Assembly: GCA_035503915.1 (NCBI GenBank)
Contig: DATJSU010000029.1
Location: 62,001-126,000, forward strand
DNA length: 64,000 bases
Reading direction: 5' to 3'
Origin: DATJMJ01 sp035503915
GTDB lineage: Bacteria; Actinomycetota; Acidimicrobiia; Acidimicrobiales; Palsa-688
Position numbers and translations under genes: made by a program. This document shows, piece by piece, positions 43,045 through 51,706 of the stretch (the first letter of the stretch is position 1; each line of letters opens with the position of its first letter). The notes below the pieces were generated by a model. That model was not told where the DNA came from and made no database searches. It saw only the letters and a program-made list of their open reading frames with translations.

Positions 43045-44789
43045 CTTTGCCTGCTTTCTATTGCATGATCAAGGTAGTTGTCTCGTTGCTGGCCGCCATC
43101 GTGTGCAAGCCGGGCGGCGTCGTTTGCCAGCCTCGTAGCCGATTCTTCCTCGCGCACGGATGGCCACGAACGGTCTTCCGAGAGCAGGGGCAGGCGCGAG
43201 AGCACCGGCGGGAGCCGTCCCCAGAGCACGAGCGCCAGCCCCGCTGGGAGGGTCCTGATCTGGTCGGCCCGAAGGACCGGTTCATCCTCCCAACTGACCG
43301 TACGGGAGCTCTCGAGCCGACCGGGTGCAGGGTTTGCGCGGTTCGTCGAGACGCGCCGCACTCGCCGCCTACCGCATAACTTTTCGAGATCTGAGAGGTC
43401 ACCCGCTGAAGTGAGGCCTCCGAGAACGGCCGTTATCGACGTAGCGTTGCCCATCGTCTCGGCTTTTTGCGGTCCCCAGCGACTGACAGCTTGCGAGAAC
43501 GATTGCATTGCGTACACGATGGCGATCCCTCTCCCTCTCCCATCTGCCAAAAGCTCGGGTAGGGCAGGGATAGGGGCGATGCTCGGCGCTTCGTCGAGCA
43601 GGCCGAGCAACGGAGGATCCAAGCGCCGGGCGGGCATTTGGGCTGCGAGGCGTTCGGCGCAGTCAAAGACTTCGTCCGCGAGAGCAGTCACCAAGGGCGC
43701 CACCGCCCCCAGCCGCGACCCCTTGCCGAGCAGGTACAGGGTCCCGTTCGAGAGCAGCAACTGCTCGATATCGAGCTCCTCGCCGGGCGCCGGTGAGCAG
43801 TCTCGCGCCACGGCTTCGTGGGAAAAGCATGCCAAGGACCGTCCGAGGTAGCGCAGCACGCCCGAGGTGGTCTCGGCCGCCCCGCTCGTGTGCAGTTCGA
43901 CCAGCTCCGCCCAACCCGGAGCGGCACACGGCGACGATGACAGCACCTCAACCGGAGAAAGGTCTTCTGGCCTGCGCGACCAAGCAATGACCGTGCGGAT
44001 GTCGAGGCCTGCGATCGCAGCCGCGTGCAGGTAAGCCTTTAGCAGGTCGCGTGCGGAGTCACGGAAAAAGGCGCCGTTCTGCAGGTCTGTACCGTCGCCG
44101 ATCGCTGCCACGAGCGCCGCCGCGCGCCTCTCGGCGACCTCGCTTCGCTCGCACCCATTGACGGGAGACCACCTCGCGCGGGGGGCGGCGGGTACCAGCC
44201 GGTCCGGGTCGAGCGCGAACACCGGGCCGCTCGCGCCGCGAACCATGGCCGTAAGTTCGTAGAGATCTGGCTTTGTCGACGTCGCCAACGCGGCACCCGG
44301 GTGCTGGCGGAGGATGGGAGCGAGCGCGCGGAACGTCTTGCCTTCGCCCGGGGGAGCAACGAGCCGGAGCGAGCATTCCCAATTGGGCCAGAGCTCGACT
44401 CTGCTCGGGTGCGACCTGCCCAGTGGGTAGCCTATGTCGGAAGGTTTCAGCCGGTGCCGCCGAAGCGTGATCGAGGGCCGGGTGCGCGCGGCGCGCTTGC
44501 GCGCCGCTGCTACCGAAGCTTCAGCCACAAGTTGGTGGCGTGTGGCAAAGCCATGCCGGTTGCGGTGGTCGGGGAGCGGGTGGGCGCGAAGAGCCAATGG
44601 GAGGCGGGCAACAACCCCTGCCCGCTTCCTTGGGAGAGCAACGTTGCCCCGGCGCCGGCGAGCCCTACGCCAGCGCTGGGGGCCCAGAGCACCCTCTTGC
44701 CGCCGGCTCAAGAGGAGGCAGGACAAGCCGAGGGCTCCCAGGACCACCACGACCAGTCCTGGCCACCCGGCACTTGCGCCGACGCTCAT
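43041..44789 (-). CDS. VirD4/TraG-type coupling ATPase (T4CP-like)
   Basis: This 582-residue protein has an N-terminal membrane helix (PGLVVVVLGALGLSCLLL), a basic linker, then an ATPase domain with Walker A APPGEGKT (145-152) and Walker B LLGLLDEAPSI, followed by LLADGRGRGIAIVYAMQSFSQ. The last pattern is typical of TraG/VirD4 coupling proteins that recruit DNA to a type IV secretion system. The ATG at 44789 overlaps the stop of the upstream gene (ATGA); a longer upstream open frame would overlap that gene fully and lacks domains. No relaxase, pilus or VirB4 gene is in the window. Confidence 0.82.
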   Translation of the reverse strand: MSVGASAGWPGLVVVVLGALGLSCLLLSRRQEGALGPQRWRRARRRRGNVALPRKRAGVVARLPLALRAHPLPDHRNRHGFATRHQLVAEASVAAARKRAARTRPSITLRRHRLKPSDIGYPLGRSHPSRVELWPNWECSLRLVAPPGEGKTFRALAPILRQHPGAALATSTKPDLYELTAMVRGASGPVFALDPDRLVPAAPRARWSPVNGCERSEVAERRAAALVAAIGDGTDLQNGAFFRDSARDLLKAYLHAAAIAGLDIRTVIAWSRRPEDLSPVEVLSSSPCAAPGWAELVELHTSGAAETTSGVLRYLGRSLACFSHEAVARDCSPAPGEELDIEQLLLSNGTLYLLGKGSRLGAVAPLVTALADEVFDCAERLAAQMPARRLDPPLLGLLDEAPSIAPIPALPELLADGRGRGIAIVYAMQSFSQAVSRWGPQKAETMGNATSITAVLGGLTSAGDLSDLEKLCGRRRVRRVSTNRANPAPGRLESSRTVSWEDEPVLRADQIRTLPAGLALVLWGRLPPVLSRLPLLSEDRSWPSVREEESATRLANDAARLAHDGGQQRDNYLDHAIESRQS

Positions 44790-45655
44790 GCGGCGGGCCT
44801 CTTGGTCAAGGTCCGGCGGCCGGCCGCAGCGCCGTCTCCTCCCGAGCGGCAGGACGGATGACCCTTGCTTGTTCGTGAGGCCGGGGACAACAAAGACCGT
44901 TCCGCCGTCGACAGGGCGTAGTAAATGGCCCCGGGGGGGATCCCAACGCTGCGCGCCACCTCGCTGGCCGGTAGCCCCTTGACCCGCGTCGCGTATAGGA
45001 GCCGCGCCTGCGCCGCACCGAGACGGCCCTCGCGTACAGCTTCCACAAGCGCGGCCGCGAGCCATTCCGCATCAGTAAGAGCGCTCGAGAGATCTCCCGC
45101 GGCGCCCCCCCAGTCGCCCTCGAGGAGGCTCGCTGTGCGGCACTGGTAACGGTGCTGCGCCTGGCGAGCCGTCCGCAACCGGCGGGCCCCTTCACCCACG
45201 ATGACGCGGTCCGCGTCCGCTCTGTCCTCGCCCGCGTGGCGCCTTATGGCCGCAAAGCATTCGGCGACCAAGTCAGCGAGGGTGTCTGCCGGCGTGGGCC
45301 AGGTCTCGCCGACGCCGTGGCCGTAGGTGGGCGTGTGCACGCGTTCGGCTCTTATCCGCGGCAGCAACGCTTGCAGGAGGGTCAAAGCGGCAAAGGGCCG
45401 GACCGCCTGGCGCAGGAGAGCAGCCAAAACGGCGGCACCCTCGGGTGAAGGGCGGTAGCCAGCCCAAGCCACCCGGGAGAGAACTGCTCGAGGGCCTCCC
45501 CCGAGCAGGAGCGGTTCCGCCGACTCCCACTGCGCCGCCTCAGCGATAGCCGTTGGTGCAGTCGCGAGCCTCTCCCATTCGCGCTGGAGGCTGACGAAAA
45601 TGGCGAGGGCGGGAGTAGCTGGAGAACTTGACGGGTTTTCTGCGGGCGCTTGCAT
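44786..45655 (-). CDS. Sigma-region-4-like protein of unknown function
   Basis: This is a 289-residue protein. The C-terminal third (about 200-255) has a helix-turn-helix of the sigma-70 region 4 type (AARLLYATRVKGLPASEVARSVGIPPGAIYYALSTAERSL). The first 190 residues are Ala/Leu-rich helices without a recognisable sigma-2 motif. The tail is basic and low in complexity. It is the first gene of a three-gene coupled operon with the coupling protein and AAA ATPase, so it may be its regulator. No clear Shine-Dalgarno sequence precedes it. Confidence 0.65.
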   Translation of the reverse strand: MQAPAENPSSSPATPALAIFVSLQREWERLATAPTAIAEAAQWESAEPLLLGGGPRAVLSRVAWAGYRPSPEGAAVLAALLRQAVRPFAALTLLQALLPRIRAERVHTPTYGHGVGETWPTPADTLADLVAECFAAIRRHAGEDRADADRVIVGEGARRLRTARQAQHRYQCRTASLLEGDWGGAAGDLSSALTDAEWLAAALVEAVREGRLGAAQARLLYATRVKGLPASEVARSVGIPPGAIYYALSTAERSLLSPASRTSKGHPSCRSGGDGAAAGRRTLTKRPAA

Positions 45656-45678
45656 GCGCCAGAGGATGGCAAGCTAGG

Positions 45679-45730
45679 TTCCCCCGCCCCTTCCCCGCTG
45701 GTTTCCCCCTGGGGAGCGGGGCCGGGGGAA
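45679..45730 (-). terminator. Strong GC hairpin after trpA
   Basis: The sequences at 45679-45698 (TTCCCCCGCCCCTTCCCC...) and 45711-45730 (GGGGAGCGGGGCCGGGGGAA) pair over about 16 bases with one bulge and a small mismatch. It starts 20 bases after the trpA stop on the minus strand and ends before the next gene at 45655. There is no T run, so this may be a Rho-dependent pause or a regulatory hairpin rather than a classic terminator. Confidence 0.5.
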
Positions 45731-45751
45731 GTTCGGGGGGACAAACTGGGG

Positions 45752-46537
45752 CTACAAGACTGCCCTGATCGCGGCGACCCGCTCGCCGACCTCGTCCGGG
45801 CTGGCACCATCAAGCGCAGCGCGCATCAACGCCGAAGCGACGACCACCCCATCGGCGTGCTCGGCGGCGGCGGCAGCCTGAGCCGGGCCGGAAATGCCGA
45901 AACCCATCACCACAGGCTTGTCCGTAAGGGCCTTCAGGCGCTTGGCCAGCTCGGCGGACGAAGGGGCGAGGGCCCCGCGTTCCCCGGTGACGCCCATCAA
46001 ATTGACCCCGTACACGAAACCTCGCGAGCGCTCGCATATGCGAACCAGCCGCTCGTCGGGCGTCACCGGGGCTGCGAGGAGAACAGTGGCGACCCCCTGC
46101 TCTGCGGCATCAGCCTCCCACTGCGTGGACTCCTCCAAGGGGAGGTCGGGGACTATCGCCCCGCCGACCCCGGCAGCGGCAAGCTCGCTCGCGAAGCGCT
46201 TCGTGCCGGCTCGGAGGACGAGGTTCGCGTACGTCATCACCACCAGGGGGACCTGGGCATCGAGGCCCGAGAGAAGCTTGAAAACCGTCACCGGCGTTGT
46301 CCCGCGCTCAAGTGCCAGCGCTGAGGCTTCCTGGATAGTTGGACCGTCCATCATCGGGTCAGAGAACGGGAGCCCCACTTCGACGGCGTCCGCACCCGCA
46401 GCCGCCATCGCCTCGAGGACGGCTACCCAATCGTCCCTGAAACCGCCGGTAACATAAGGCAATAACAACTTGCGCCCGCTGTCGCGCCGGCTGCGCAAGA
46501 AGCTCTCCAGCTCTGGACGAGTTACCCGGGCAGGCAT
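45752..46537 (-). CDS. trpA: Tryptophan synthase alpha subunit
   Basis: This 261-residue TIM-barrel enzyme cleaves indole-3-glycerol phosphate. It has the catalytic Glu region ADAVEVGLPFSDPMMDGPTIQ with the substrate-contacting Asp, and VPLVVMTYANL, IVPDLPLEE and GFGISGPAQAA. The ATG is directly adjacent to the trpB stop. It is the last gene of a trpC-trpF-trpB-trpA unit. Confidence 0.97.
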   Translation of the reverse strand: MPARVTRPELESFLRSRRDSGRKLLLPYVTGGFRDDWVAVLEAMAAAGADAVEVGLPFSDPMMDGPTIQEASALALERGTTPVTVFKLLSGLDAQVPLVVMTYANLVLRAGTKRFASELAAAGVGGAIVPDLPLEESTQWEADAAEQGVATVLLAAPVTPDERLVRICERSRGFVYGVNLMGVTGERGALAPSSAELAKRLKALTDKPVVMGFGISGPAQAAAAAEHADGVVVASALMRAALDGASPDEVGERVAAIRAVL

Positions 46538-47728
46538 CTAACTCTGGCCGCTCAGGGCCCTCATGACATGGTCGGCATCTTTGTCACCCCGCCCAGACAT
46601 GGTGAGAAGGATGCTCGAGCCGCTTGGGACTTCGCCAGACTTTGTTGCCCGCACGAGCCAGGCCAAGGCATGCGCCGGCTCGAGGGCGGGGATTATGCCC
46701 TCGGTACGGGCGAGCAATTGCAAGGCCTCGAGGACTTCCTCGTCGGTCGCCGAGAAATATTGCGCCCGCCCCAGCTCAGCGAGGTGCGCGTGCTCTGGGC
46801 CGATGCCGGGGTAGTCCAGCCCGGCGGAGATGGAATGGGCCTCCTCGATCTGGCCGAACTCGTCCTGGAGGAGCAAAGACCTCATACCATGGAGCACTCC
46901 TGGCACTCCCCTCGGGCCCATTGCCGCACCTCCTGCAGCCTCGATGCCGACGAGTTTCGCGCCCGTGCCGGCAAAGCCCGCAAAAGTACCCGCTGCATTG
47001 CTTCCCCCACCTACGCAGGCAACCACATAATCGGGGGCGCCAGCGAGCAATTGCTGGCACTGCTCGCGCGCCTCATCGCCCACGACACGTTGGAACTCAC
47101 GCACCATCCAAGGGAACGGGTGCGGGCCCATGACCGAACCAAGGCAGTAATGCGTCGTGGCCACTGTCGCAACCCAGTCCCGCAGGGCCTCGTTGACGGC
47201 ATCTTTCAGGGTCCGGCTCCCCGAGCGGACGGGCCTCACTTCGGCGCCGAGCAAGCGCATACGGAAAACGTTGAGCTCTTGGCGGTCCATGTCGACCTCT
47301 CCCATGTACACCGTGCACTCGAGGCTGAAGAGCGCTGCCGCTGTGGCAGTGGCGACACCGTGCTGGCCCGCGCCCGTCTCGGCGACGAGGCGGGTCTTGC
47401 CCATTTGGAGAGTCAATAGGCCTTGGCCGATGACGTTATTTATCTTGTGGCTACCGGTGTGGTTAAGGTCCTCACGCTTTAGAAGGAGCCGGACACCAAG
47501 GTAGTTGGAGAGGTTGTGGCACTCCGTGAGCGCGCTGGGGCGGCCGGCATAATCGCGCAGCACCATGTGGTAGCGCTCCCGAAAGTCGCGAGAGCCCCAC
47601 GCAAGGCGGAAATGGTGCTCAAGCTCTTCGCAGGCCGGGACGAGTGCTTCTGGGACAAAGCGGCCGCCAAAGCTGCCAAATCGACCACCTGCGGACGGCT
47701 CGCCCATCACCTCGTCATGCACCGTCAT
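46538..47728 (-). CDS. trpB: Tryptophan synthase beta subunit
   Basis: This 396-residue PLP enzyme joins indole and serine. The PLP Lys is K95 in NHTGSHKINN, and the phosphate-binding loop reads CVGGGSNAAGTF. The N-terminal GGRFVPEALVPACEELE matches TrpB1 rather than the TrpB2 group. It is encoded between trpF (70 bases upstream) and trpA (no gap). Confidence 0.98.
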   Translation of the reverse strand: MTVHDEVMGEPSAGGRFGSFGGRFVPEALVPACEELEHHFRLAWGSRDFRERYHMVLRDYAGRPSALTECHNLSNYLGVRLLLKREDLNHTGSHKINNVIGQGLLTLQMGKTRLVAETGAGQHGVATATAAALFSLECTVYMGEVDMDRQELNVFRMRLLGAEVRPVRSGSRTLKDAVNEALRDWVATVATTHYCLGSVMGPHPFPWMVREFQRVVGDEAREQCQQLLAGAPDYVVACVGGGSNAAGTFAGFAGTGAKLVGIEAAGGAAMGPRGVPGVLHGMRSLLLQDEFGQIEEAHSISAGLDYPGIGPEHAHLAELGRAQYFSATDEEVLEALQLLARTEGIIPALEPAHALAWLVRATKSGEVPSGSSILLTMSGRGDKDADHVMRALSGQS

Positions 47729-47798
47729 GCATCGCCGCTCGCAGGCCCGTCACCTTAAGCAAACGGGAGGAAGATGGGACCAGAAAAGGGCCACCCGG

Positions 47799-48479
47799 TC
47801 ACTCGTCGTCGGCCCAGTCGTACGGGCCGATGGAGGAGCTCCCCGCCATCTTGGCCGACGCAGCAGCGAGCTGCTGCTCGGCGCGGCGCGCCGCTTCGAT
47901 GAAGGCTTTCAATTTCATCGGGTCCTTCAACCCCGGCGATGCCTCGACACCTGAGGTCACGTCCACGCCCCAGGGTTTCATGCGCATAACCGCGGCGGCG
48001 ACGTTCCCGGCGTTCAGCCCGCCTGCTATCACGAGGCGCTGGCCTTCAGGCATGTCACCCGCCAAGGCCCAGTCAAAGAGCTGACCGGACCCTGGGTTCG
48101 TAGCGTCGAGCAGTACCGCGTCAACCCCGTACTCGCCCGCACGCGCGACGCGGGCGTCGCCTGCAGGGAACGCCTTGAGGACCATGGGGACGCGCTGGCG
48201 GATCCACTGGGCTTCATCGGGAGTCTCGCGCCCGTGGAGCTGTGCGGCCTGAAGGCCCGCCGAATAGACGACCTCGACGACACGGCGAGGGGCATCGTCA
48301 CGGAAAACACCTACTGTTATCAGGTCTTCCCGGGGCAGGCGCTTCACGATGTCAGCTACGCGCTGGGGGCTGACCTGGCGCGGCGAAGGGGCAAAGATGA
48401 AGCCCACCGCATTAGCCCCCATGGCAACCGCCAATAACGCGTCATCTTCTGAAGTTGTCCCGCAGATCTTGATCAGCAA
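47799..48479 (-). CDS. trpF: Phosphoribosylanthranilate isomerase
   Basis: This is a 226-residue TIM barrel beginning LIKICGTTSEDDALLAVAMGA, with the catalytic Cys in KICG and the Asp in LLDATNPGSGQLFDW. It ends after the phosphate-binding DVTSGVEASPGLKDP. The TTG start overlaps the trpC stop by seven bases, giving the order trpC-trpF. A separate trpF supports the absence of a PriA bifunctional enzyme for this step, since hisA is also present. Confidence 0.95.
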   Translation of the reverse strand: MLIKICGTTSEDDALLAVAMGANAVGFIFAPSPRQVSPQRVADIVKRLPREDLITVGVFRDDAPRRVVEVVYSAGLQAAQLHGRETPDEAQWIRQRVPMVLKAFPAGDARVARAGEYGVDAVLLDATNPGSGQLFDWALAGDMPEGQRLVIAGGLNAGNVAAAVMRMKPWGVDVTSGVEASPGLKDPMKLKAFIEAARRAEQQLAAASAKMAGSSSIGPYDWADDE

Positions 48480-49282
48480 CTGAAACCTTCCAGCAGGTAA
48501 GCGAGCGCAGCGGCAGGGTCGGGCGCCGTGACGAGCGCCTCGCCTACAAGGATGGCATCAAAACCAGCATCCACAAGGCGCACAACGTCATCGTGGCCCC
48601 GGATCCCCGACTCGGCCACTCTTGTGACGTGGTCGGGGAGGCTCGCCGCCACCCGCACGGCACGCTCGCGGTCCACCTCAAAGGTCGTGAGGTCACGCTG
48701 GTTTACCCCAACGAGGTCGGCGCCAGCGTCAAGGGCGACCTGCGCCTCGCTTTCATCGTGAACTTCGACGAGCGCATCGATGCCGACTGAGCGCGAGAGC
48801 TCGACGAGCGCGACCAGTTCCTCGGGCCTGAGCGCGCTCACGATCAGGAGCACCGCGTCAGCTCCCATGAGCCGCGCGTCTGTCACGTCGGCCGGGCCGA
48901 CGGTGAAGTCCTTGCGCAAGACAGGAACTTCGACGGCTGAACGTGCCTCGGCAAGGTCGGCGGCTGAGCCACCGAAAAACTCGCTGTCCGTCAACACCGA
49001 AAGGCAGGCGGCGCCCGCGCTCGCATATGTCTTTGCGAGCACGCTCGGCACGAGGTCCAGAGCGAGAGCACCTTGGGAGGGGCTGCGGCGCTTTAGCTCG
49101 GCGATCACCGAGATCGACCGGCCCCGGCGGTCGGGTAAGCCGGAGCTGGCCCGGAGGGCTCGGGCGAAACCCCTCGGTGGCGGGCAGGCGCGGGCAGCCT
49201 CGGTAAGCGCCGTCAGGTCACGGTCATCTGCTGCCTTGCGAGCACTGTGCGCTCGCAAGATCGCGTCGAGATAGGTCGCCAC
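48473..49282 (-). CDS. trpC: Indole-3-glycerol phosphate synthase
   Basis: This 269-residue TIM barrel carries the family motif VIAELKRRSPSQGAL near the N-terminus, LRKDFTVGPADVTDARLMGAD and GVNQRDLTTFEVD. It makes indole-glycerol phosphate from CdRP. It is the first gene of the trpCFBA unit; its GTG start faces a divergent two-component system 120 bases away, and the shared gap must hold both promoters. trpG and trpD are not in the window. Confidence 0.97.
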   Translation of the reverse strand: MATYLDAILRAHSARKAADDRDLTALTEAARACPPPRGFARALRASSGLPDRRGRSISVIAELKRRSPSQGALALDLVPSVLAKTYASAGAACLSVLTDSEFFGGSAADLAEARSAVEVPVLRKDFTVGPADVTDARLMGADAVLLIVSALRPEELVALVELSRSVGIDALVEVHDESEAQVALDAGADLVGVNQRDLTTFEVDRERAVRVAASLPDHVTRVAESGIRGHDDVVRLVDAGFDAILVGEALVTAPDPAAALAYLLEGFSC

Positions 49283-49402
49283 CGGTCCTCAGCGTAGCCC
49301 GGCCCTTGCCGCACCCAGGCCTTTTACGCAAGGCGCCACTTGTAGCGCTTGGCGCACTGGGTTGTTCACCAATCTCCTCCCCGCAGCTGGCATGCTTGCA
49401 AG

Positions 49403-50089
49403 GTGGCCACTGACCAGGGGACCATCGTTGTGGTTGAAGACGACAGCAACATCGCTGACCTGGTGGACATGTACCTGCGCGGGGAGGGTTTCCGCGTCAT
49501 CCAAGCCGGGACGGGCGAAGCAGGTCTGGCCGCGATAGAGCGGGAGCGGCCCCGGATGGTGATCCTCGACGTCAGCCTGCCCGGGGGCATGGACGGCCTC
49601 GAAGTTTGCAGGAGAGTGCGCTCCACGCGGTCACTGCCTGTCCTCATGTTGACGGCGCGCGACAGCGAGGTGGACCGGGTGCTCGGGCTGGAGATGGGGG
49701 CGGATGACTACGTCACCAAGCCTTTTTCGCCACGCGAGCTGGTTGCGCGCGTGAGGGCCATCCTCCGGCGCGCCGATGGAGGAAGTGGAGGCGGGGAAAG
49801 AAGCGAGGTCCTGATGGCTGGCCGGGTGGAGGTAGACCTGGTCAGGAGAGAAGCGAGGATTGACGGCGAGGTCGTGCCGCTTGCGTCCAAAGAGTTCCAA
49901 CTGCTCGTCTTCTTCGCCGAGCGCCCCGGCCGGGCCCTCTCGCGCCAGCAGCTTTTGGACGGCGTGTGGGGGCCTGGGTGGTACGGCGACGACCGCACGG
50001 TGGATGCCCACGTGCGCCAGCTCCGCAAGAAATTGGGGGACGGCTTCCCCCTGTCGACTGTCTGGGGCATGGGGTACAGGCTGGGCTGA
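49403..50089 (+). CDS. OmpR-family response regulator
   Basis: This 228-residue regulator has a receiver (IVVVEDDSNIADLVDMYLRGEG, Asp near residue 55 in VILDVSLPGG, YVTKPFSPREL) and a C-terminal winged helix (PLASKEFQLLVFFAERPGRALSRQQLLDGVWG, DDRTVDAHVRQLRKKLG). I chose the GTG at 49403 because the in-frame residues upstream lack conservation. Its kinase follows 25 bases downstream. It is divergent from trpC. The sequence is closest to the BaeR/RegX3 type. Confidence 0.92.
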   Translation: MATDQGTIVVVEDDSNIADLVDMYLRGEGFRVIQAGTGEAGLAAIERERPRMVILDVSLPGGMDGLEVCRRVRSTRSLPVLMLTARDSEVDRVLGLEMGADDYVTKPFSPRELVARVRAILRRADGGSGGGERSEVLMAGRVEVDLVRREARIDGEVVPLASKEFQLLVFFAERPGRALSRQQLLDGVWGPGWYGDDRTVDAHVRQLRKKLGDGFPLSTVWGMGYRLG

Positions 50090-50114
50090 GAGCTCGCAGG
50101 GAGGGCAGCGCTAG

Positions 50115-51665
50115 GTGCGCAAACGCATCACGCTCACGATGGCTGCCCTGGTGGTGGGCGTCCTCGTACTGGTTGGGGTGGCAACGCTCGGGCTGACCCA
50201 GCTCGACAGCGTCCACCAAACACAGTCGCAGCTTTCTTCCGAAACACAGAGCCTTGCAAACGGGGTAGAGGACGAGCTTTCGACCGGGCGGCACCACGAC
50301 CTGCTCGACGTGCTCCGCAGCGTGGTCAGCATCCTGAAAGGGCCTATCGAGCAGCAGGGCGAGGTCCTCGCTGTCAACCGCCACGGCGCGTTTTTCAACC
50401 CCCTCGAGCCAAGCCAGCGGGTTGGGTTGCCGAGTGGCCTGAGCGCTCAAGACATCCTCGGGACAACACAGGAGCAGACGTTTGACTTTTTCGGTTCCGA
50501 GCCGGTGAGCGGGCACCGCGGCCGCCTCGTCTGGGCGGCCGAGCTGCTGCCAACCCCCGTCCCCGTCGGCAATGGCGCCGACCTCAATGTGGTGGTGGTG
50601 CTCACACGTCAGGCACCCTCGGGTCTCGGTGCAGCTGGGACCTGGTTCGGCATTTCTGCCGCGGCGACGTTGGTCATAGCTCTCCTCGCCGCCGAGCGTC
50701 TCGGGCGCCGCATTGCTCGACCTCTCCAGCAGACAGAAGTCGTGACGCGGCGGATCGCCAGAGGCGACCTCGACGCCCGGGTGCGGCTTGCGAGGAGAGA
50801 GGGCGCAGAATTGGTCTCGCTCGCCAACAGCGTCAACCAGATGGCTGCCAGCCTCGCAAGAGCGCAACGGGCGCAGCGCCAGTTCCTGATGTCGGTCTCC
50901 CACGACCTTCGGACCCCGCTGACCTCCATCAGAGGTTTTGCCGAAGCTGTCTCCGACGGCACGACGAACGATGTCAGCTACGCGGTTGGGATCATCATCT
51001 CGGAGGCTCGTCGGCTCGAGCGACTGGTTGCCGACCTTCTCGAGCTGGCAAAGCTCGAGGCTGGCGCGTTCAGCCTGCAATGCGTCCCGGTCGACCTGGA
51101 CGAAGTGACGAGCGACGCCGTCCAGGCCTTCGGGCCAGCGGCCGCCCGCTTGGACTTGGCCTTGGAAGTGCGGGCCCATACCAGCGCCCCTCTCCTTTGC
51201 GACGCAGATCCTGACAGGTTGGCGCAAGTGGTCGGGAACATGGTGGAGAACGCCCTGAAATACGCACGCTCGCGCGTTGTCGTCACCACGGTGAGCTTCG
51301 AGGGGGCGCCCACGCTCCTCGTGGAAGACGACGGGCCGGGGATAGCGAAAGAGGACCTGGACAAGGTCTTCGAACGCCTCTATCAGTCTGCGACAGCGGC
51401 GTCGCGCAAGCTGGGCTCGGGGCTCGGGCTGGCGATCGTGGAGGAGCTTGTCAGCGCTATGGGCGGCAAGGCGCGTGCGGAGTCGCCCATTTATGGGGAG
51501 GGCGGGACGAGGCTCGTAGTTGTCCTGAGGGCGGTCGTCAGGGCTCCGGGGAGCTCATTTGGGGAGCCGGTCCCCGAGCTTGCTGCGCGGCCCCTTGGAG
51601 CGGGCGAGGGGGCTGGCGACGGGGCGGGCAGCGGGGCTGGCGACGGAGCCGGCCCTGAAACCTAG
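50115..51665 (+). CDS. Sensor histidine kinase, partner of the preceding regulator
   Basis: This is a 516-residue kinase with TM1 at residues 4-25 (TLTMAALVVGVLVLVGVATLG), an outer domain of about 140 residues, and TM2 (FGISAAATLVIALLAAE). A HAMP linker follows, then the H-box SVSHDLRTPLTSIRG with His near residue 262, and an HATPase (NMVENALKYARS, DDGPGIAKEDLDKVFERLY, GSGLGLAIVEELV). The C-terminal 25 residues form a Gly/Ala/Asp repeat (GAGEGAGDGAGSGAGDGAG) of unknown role. The signal is unknown. Confidence 0.92.
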   Translation: MRKRITLTMAALVVGVLVLVGVATLGLTQLDSVHQTQSQLSSETQSLANGVEDELSTGRHHDLLDVLRSVVSILKGPIEQQGEVLAVNRHGAFFNPLEPSQRVGLPSGLSAQDILGTTQEQTFDFFGSEPVSGHRGRLVWAAELLPTPVPVGNGADLNVVVVLTRQAPSGLGAAGTWFGISAAATLVIALLAAERLGRRIARPLQQTEVVTRRIARGDLDARVRLARREGAELVSLANSVNQMAASLARAQRAQRQFLMSVSHDLRTPLTSIRGFAEAVSDGTTNDVSYAVGIIISEARRLERLVADLLELAKLEAGAFSLQCVPVDLDEVTSDAVQAFGPAAARLDLALEVRAHTSAPLLCDADPDRLAQVVGNMVENALKYARSRVVVTTVSFEGAPTLLVEDDGPGIAKEDLDKVFERLYQSATAASRKLGSGLGLAIVEELVSAMGGKARAESPIYGEGGTRLVVVLRAVVRAPGSSFGEPVPELAARPLGAGEGAGDGAGSGAGDGAGPET

Positions 51666-51706
51666 CGCCGAGCGCACGGCGACCTGCGGCCGAGGGCCCT
51701 TATTGC

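Noticed and set aside
44790..45065. N-terminal extension of the coupling protein.
   Set aside because: It overlaps the sigma-like gene, is Arg/Gly-rich noise, and the ATG at 44789 overlaps the stop of that gene in the usual ATGA manner.
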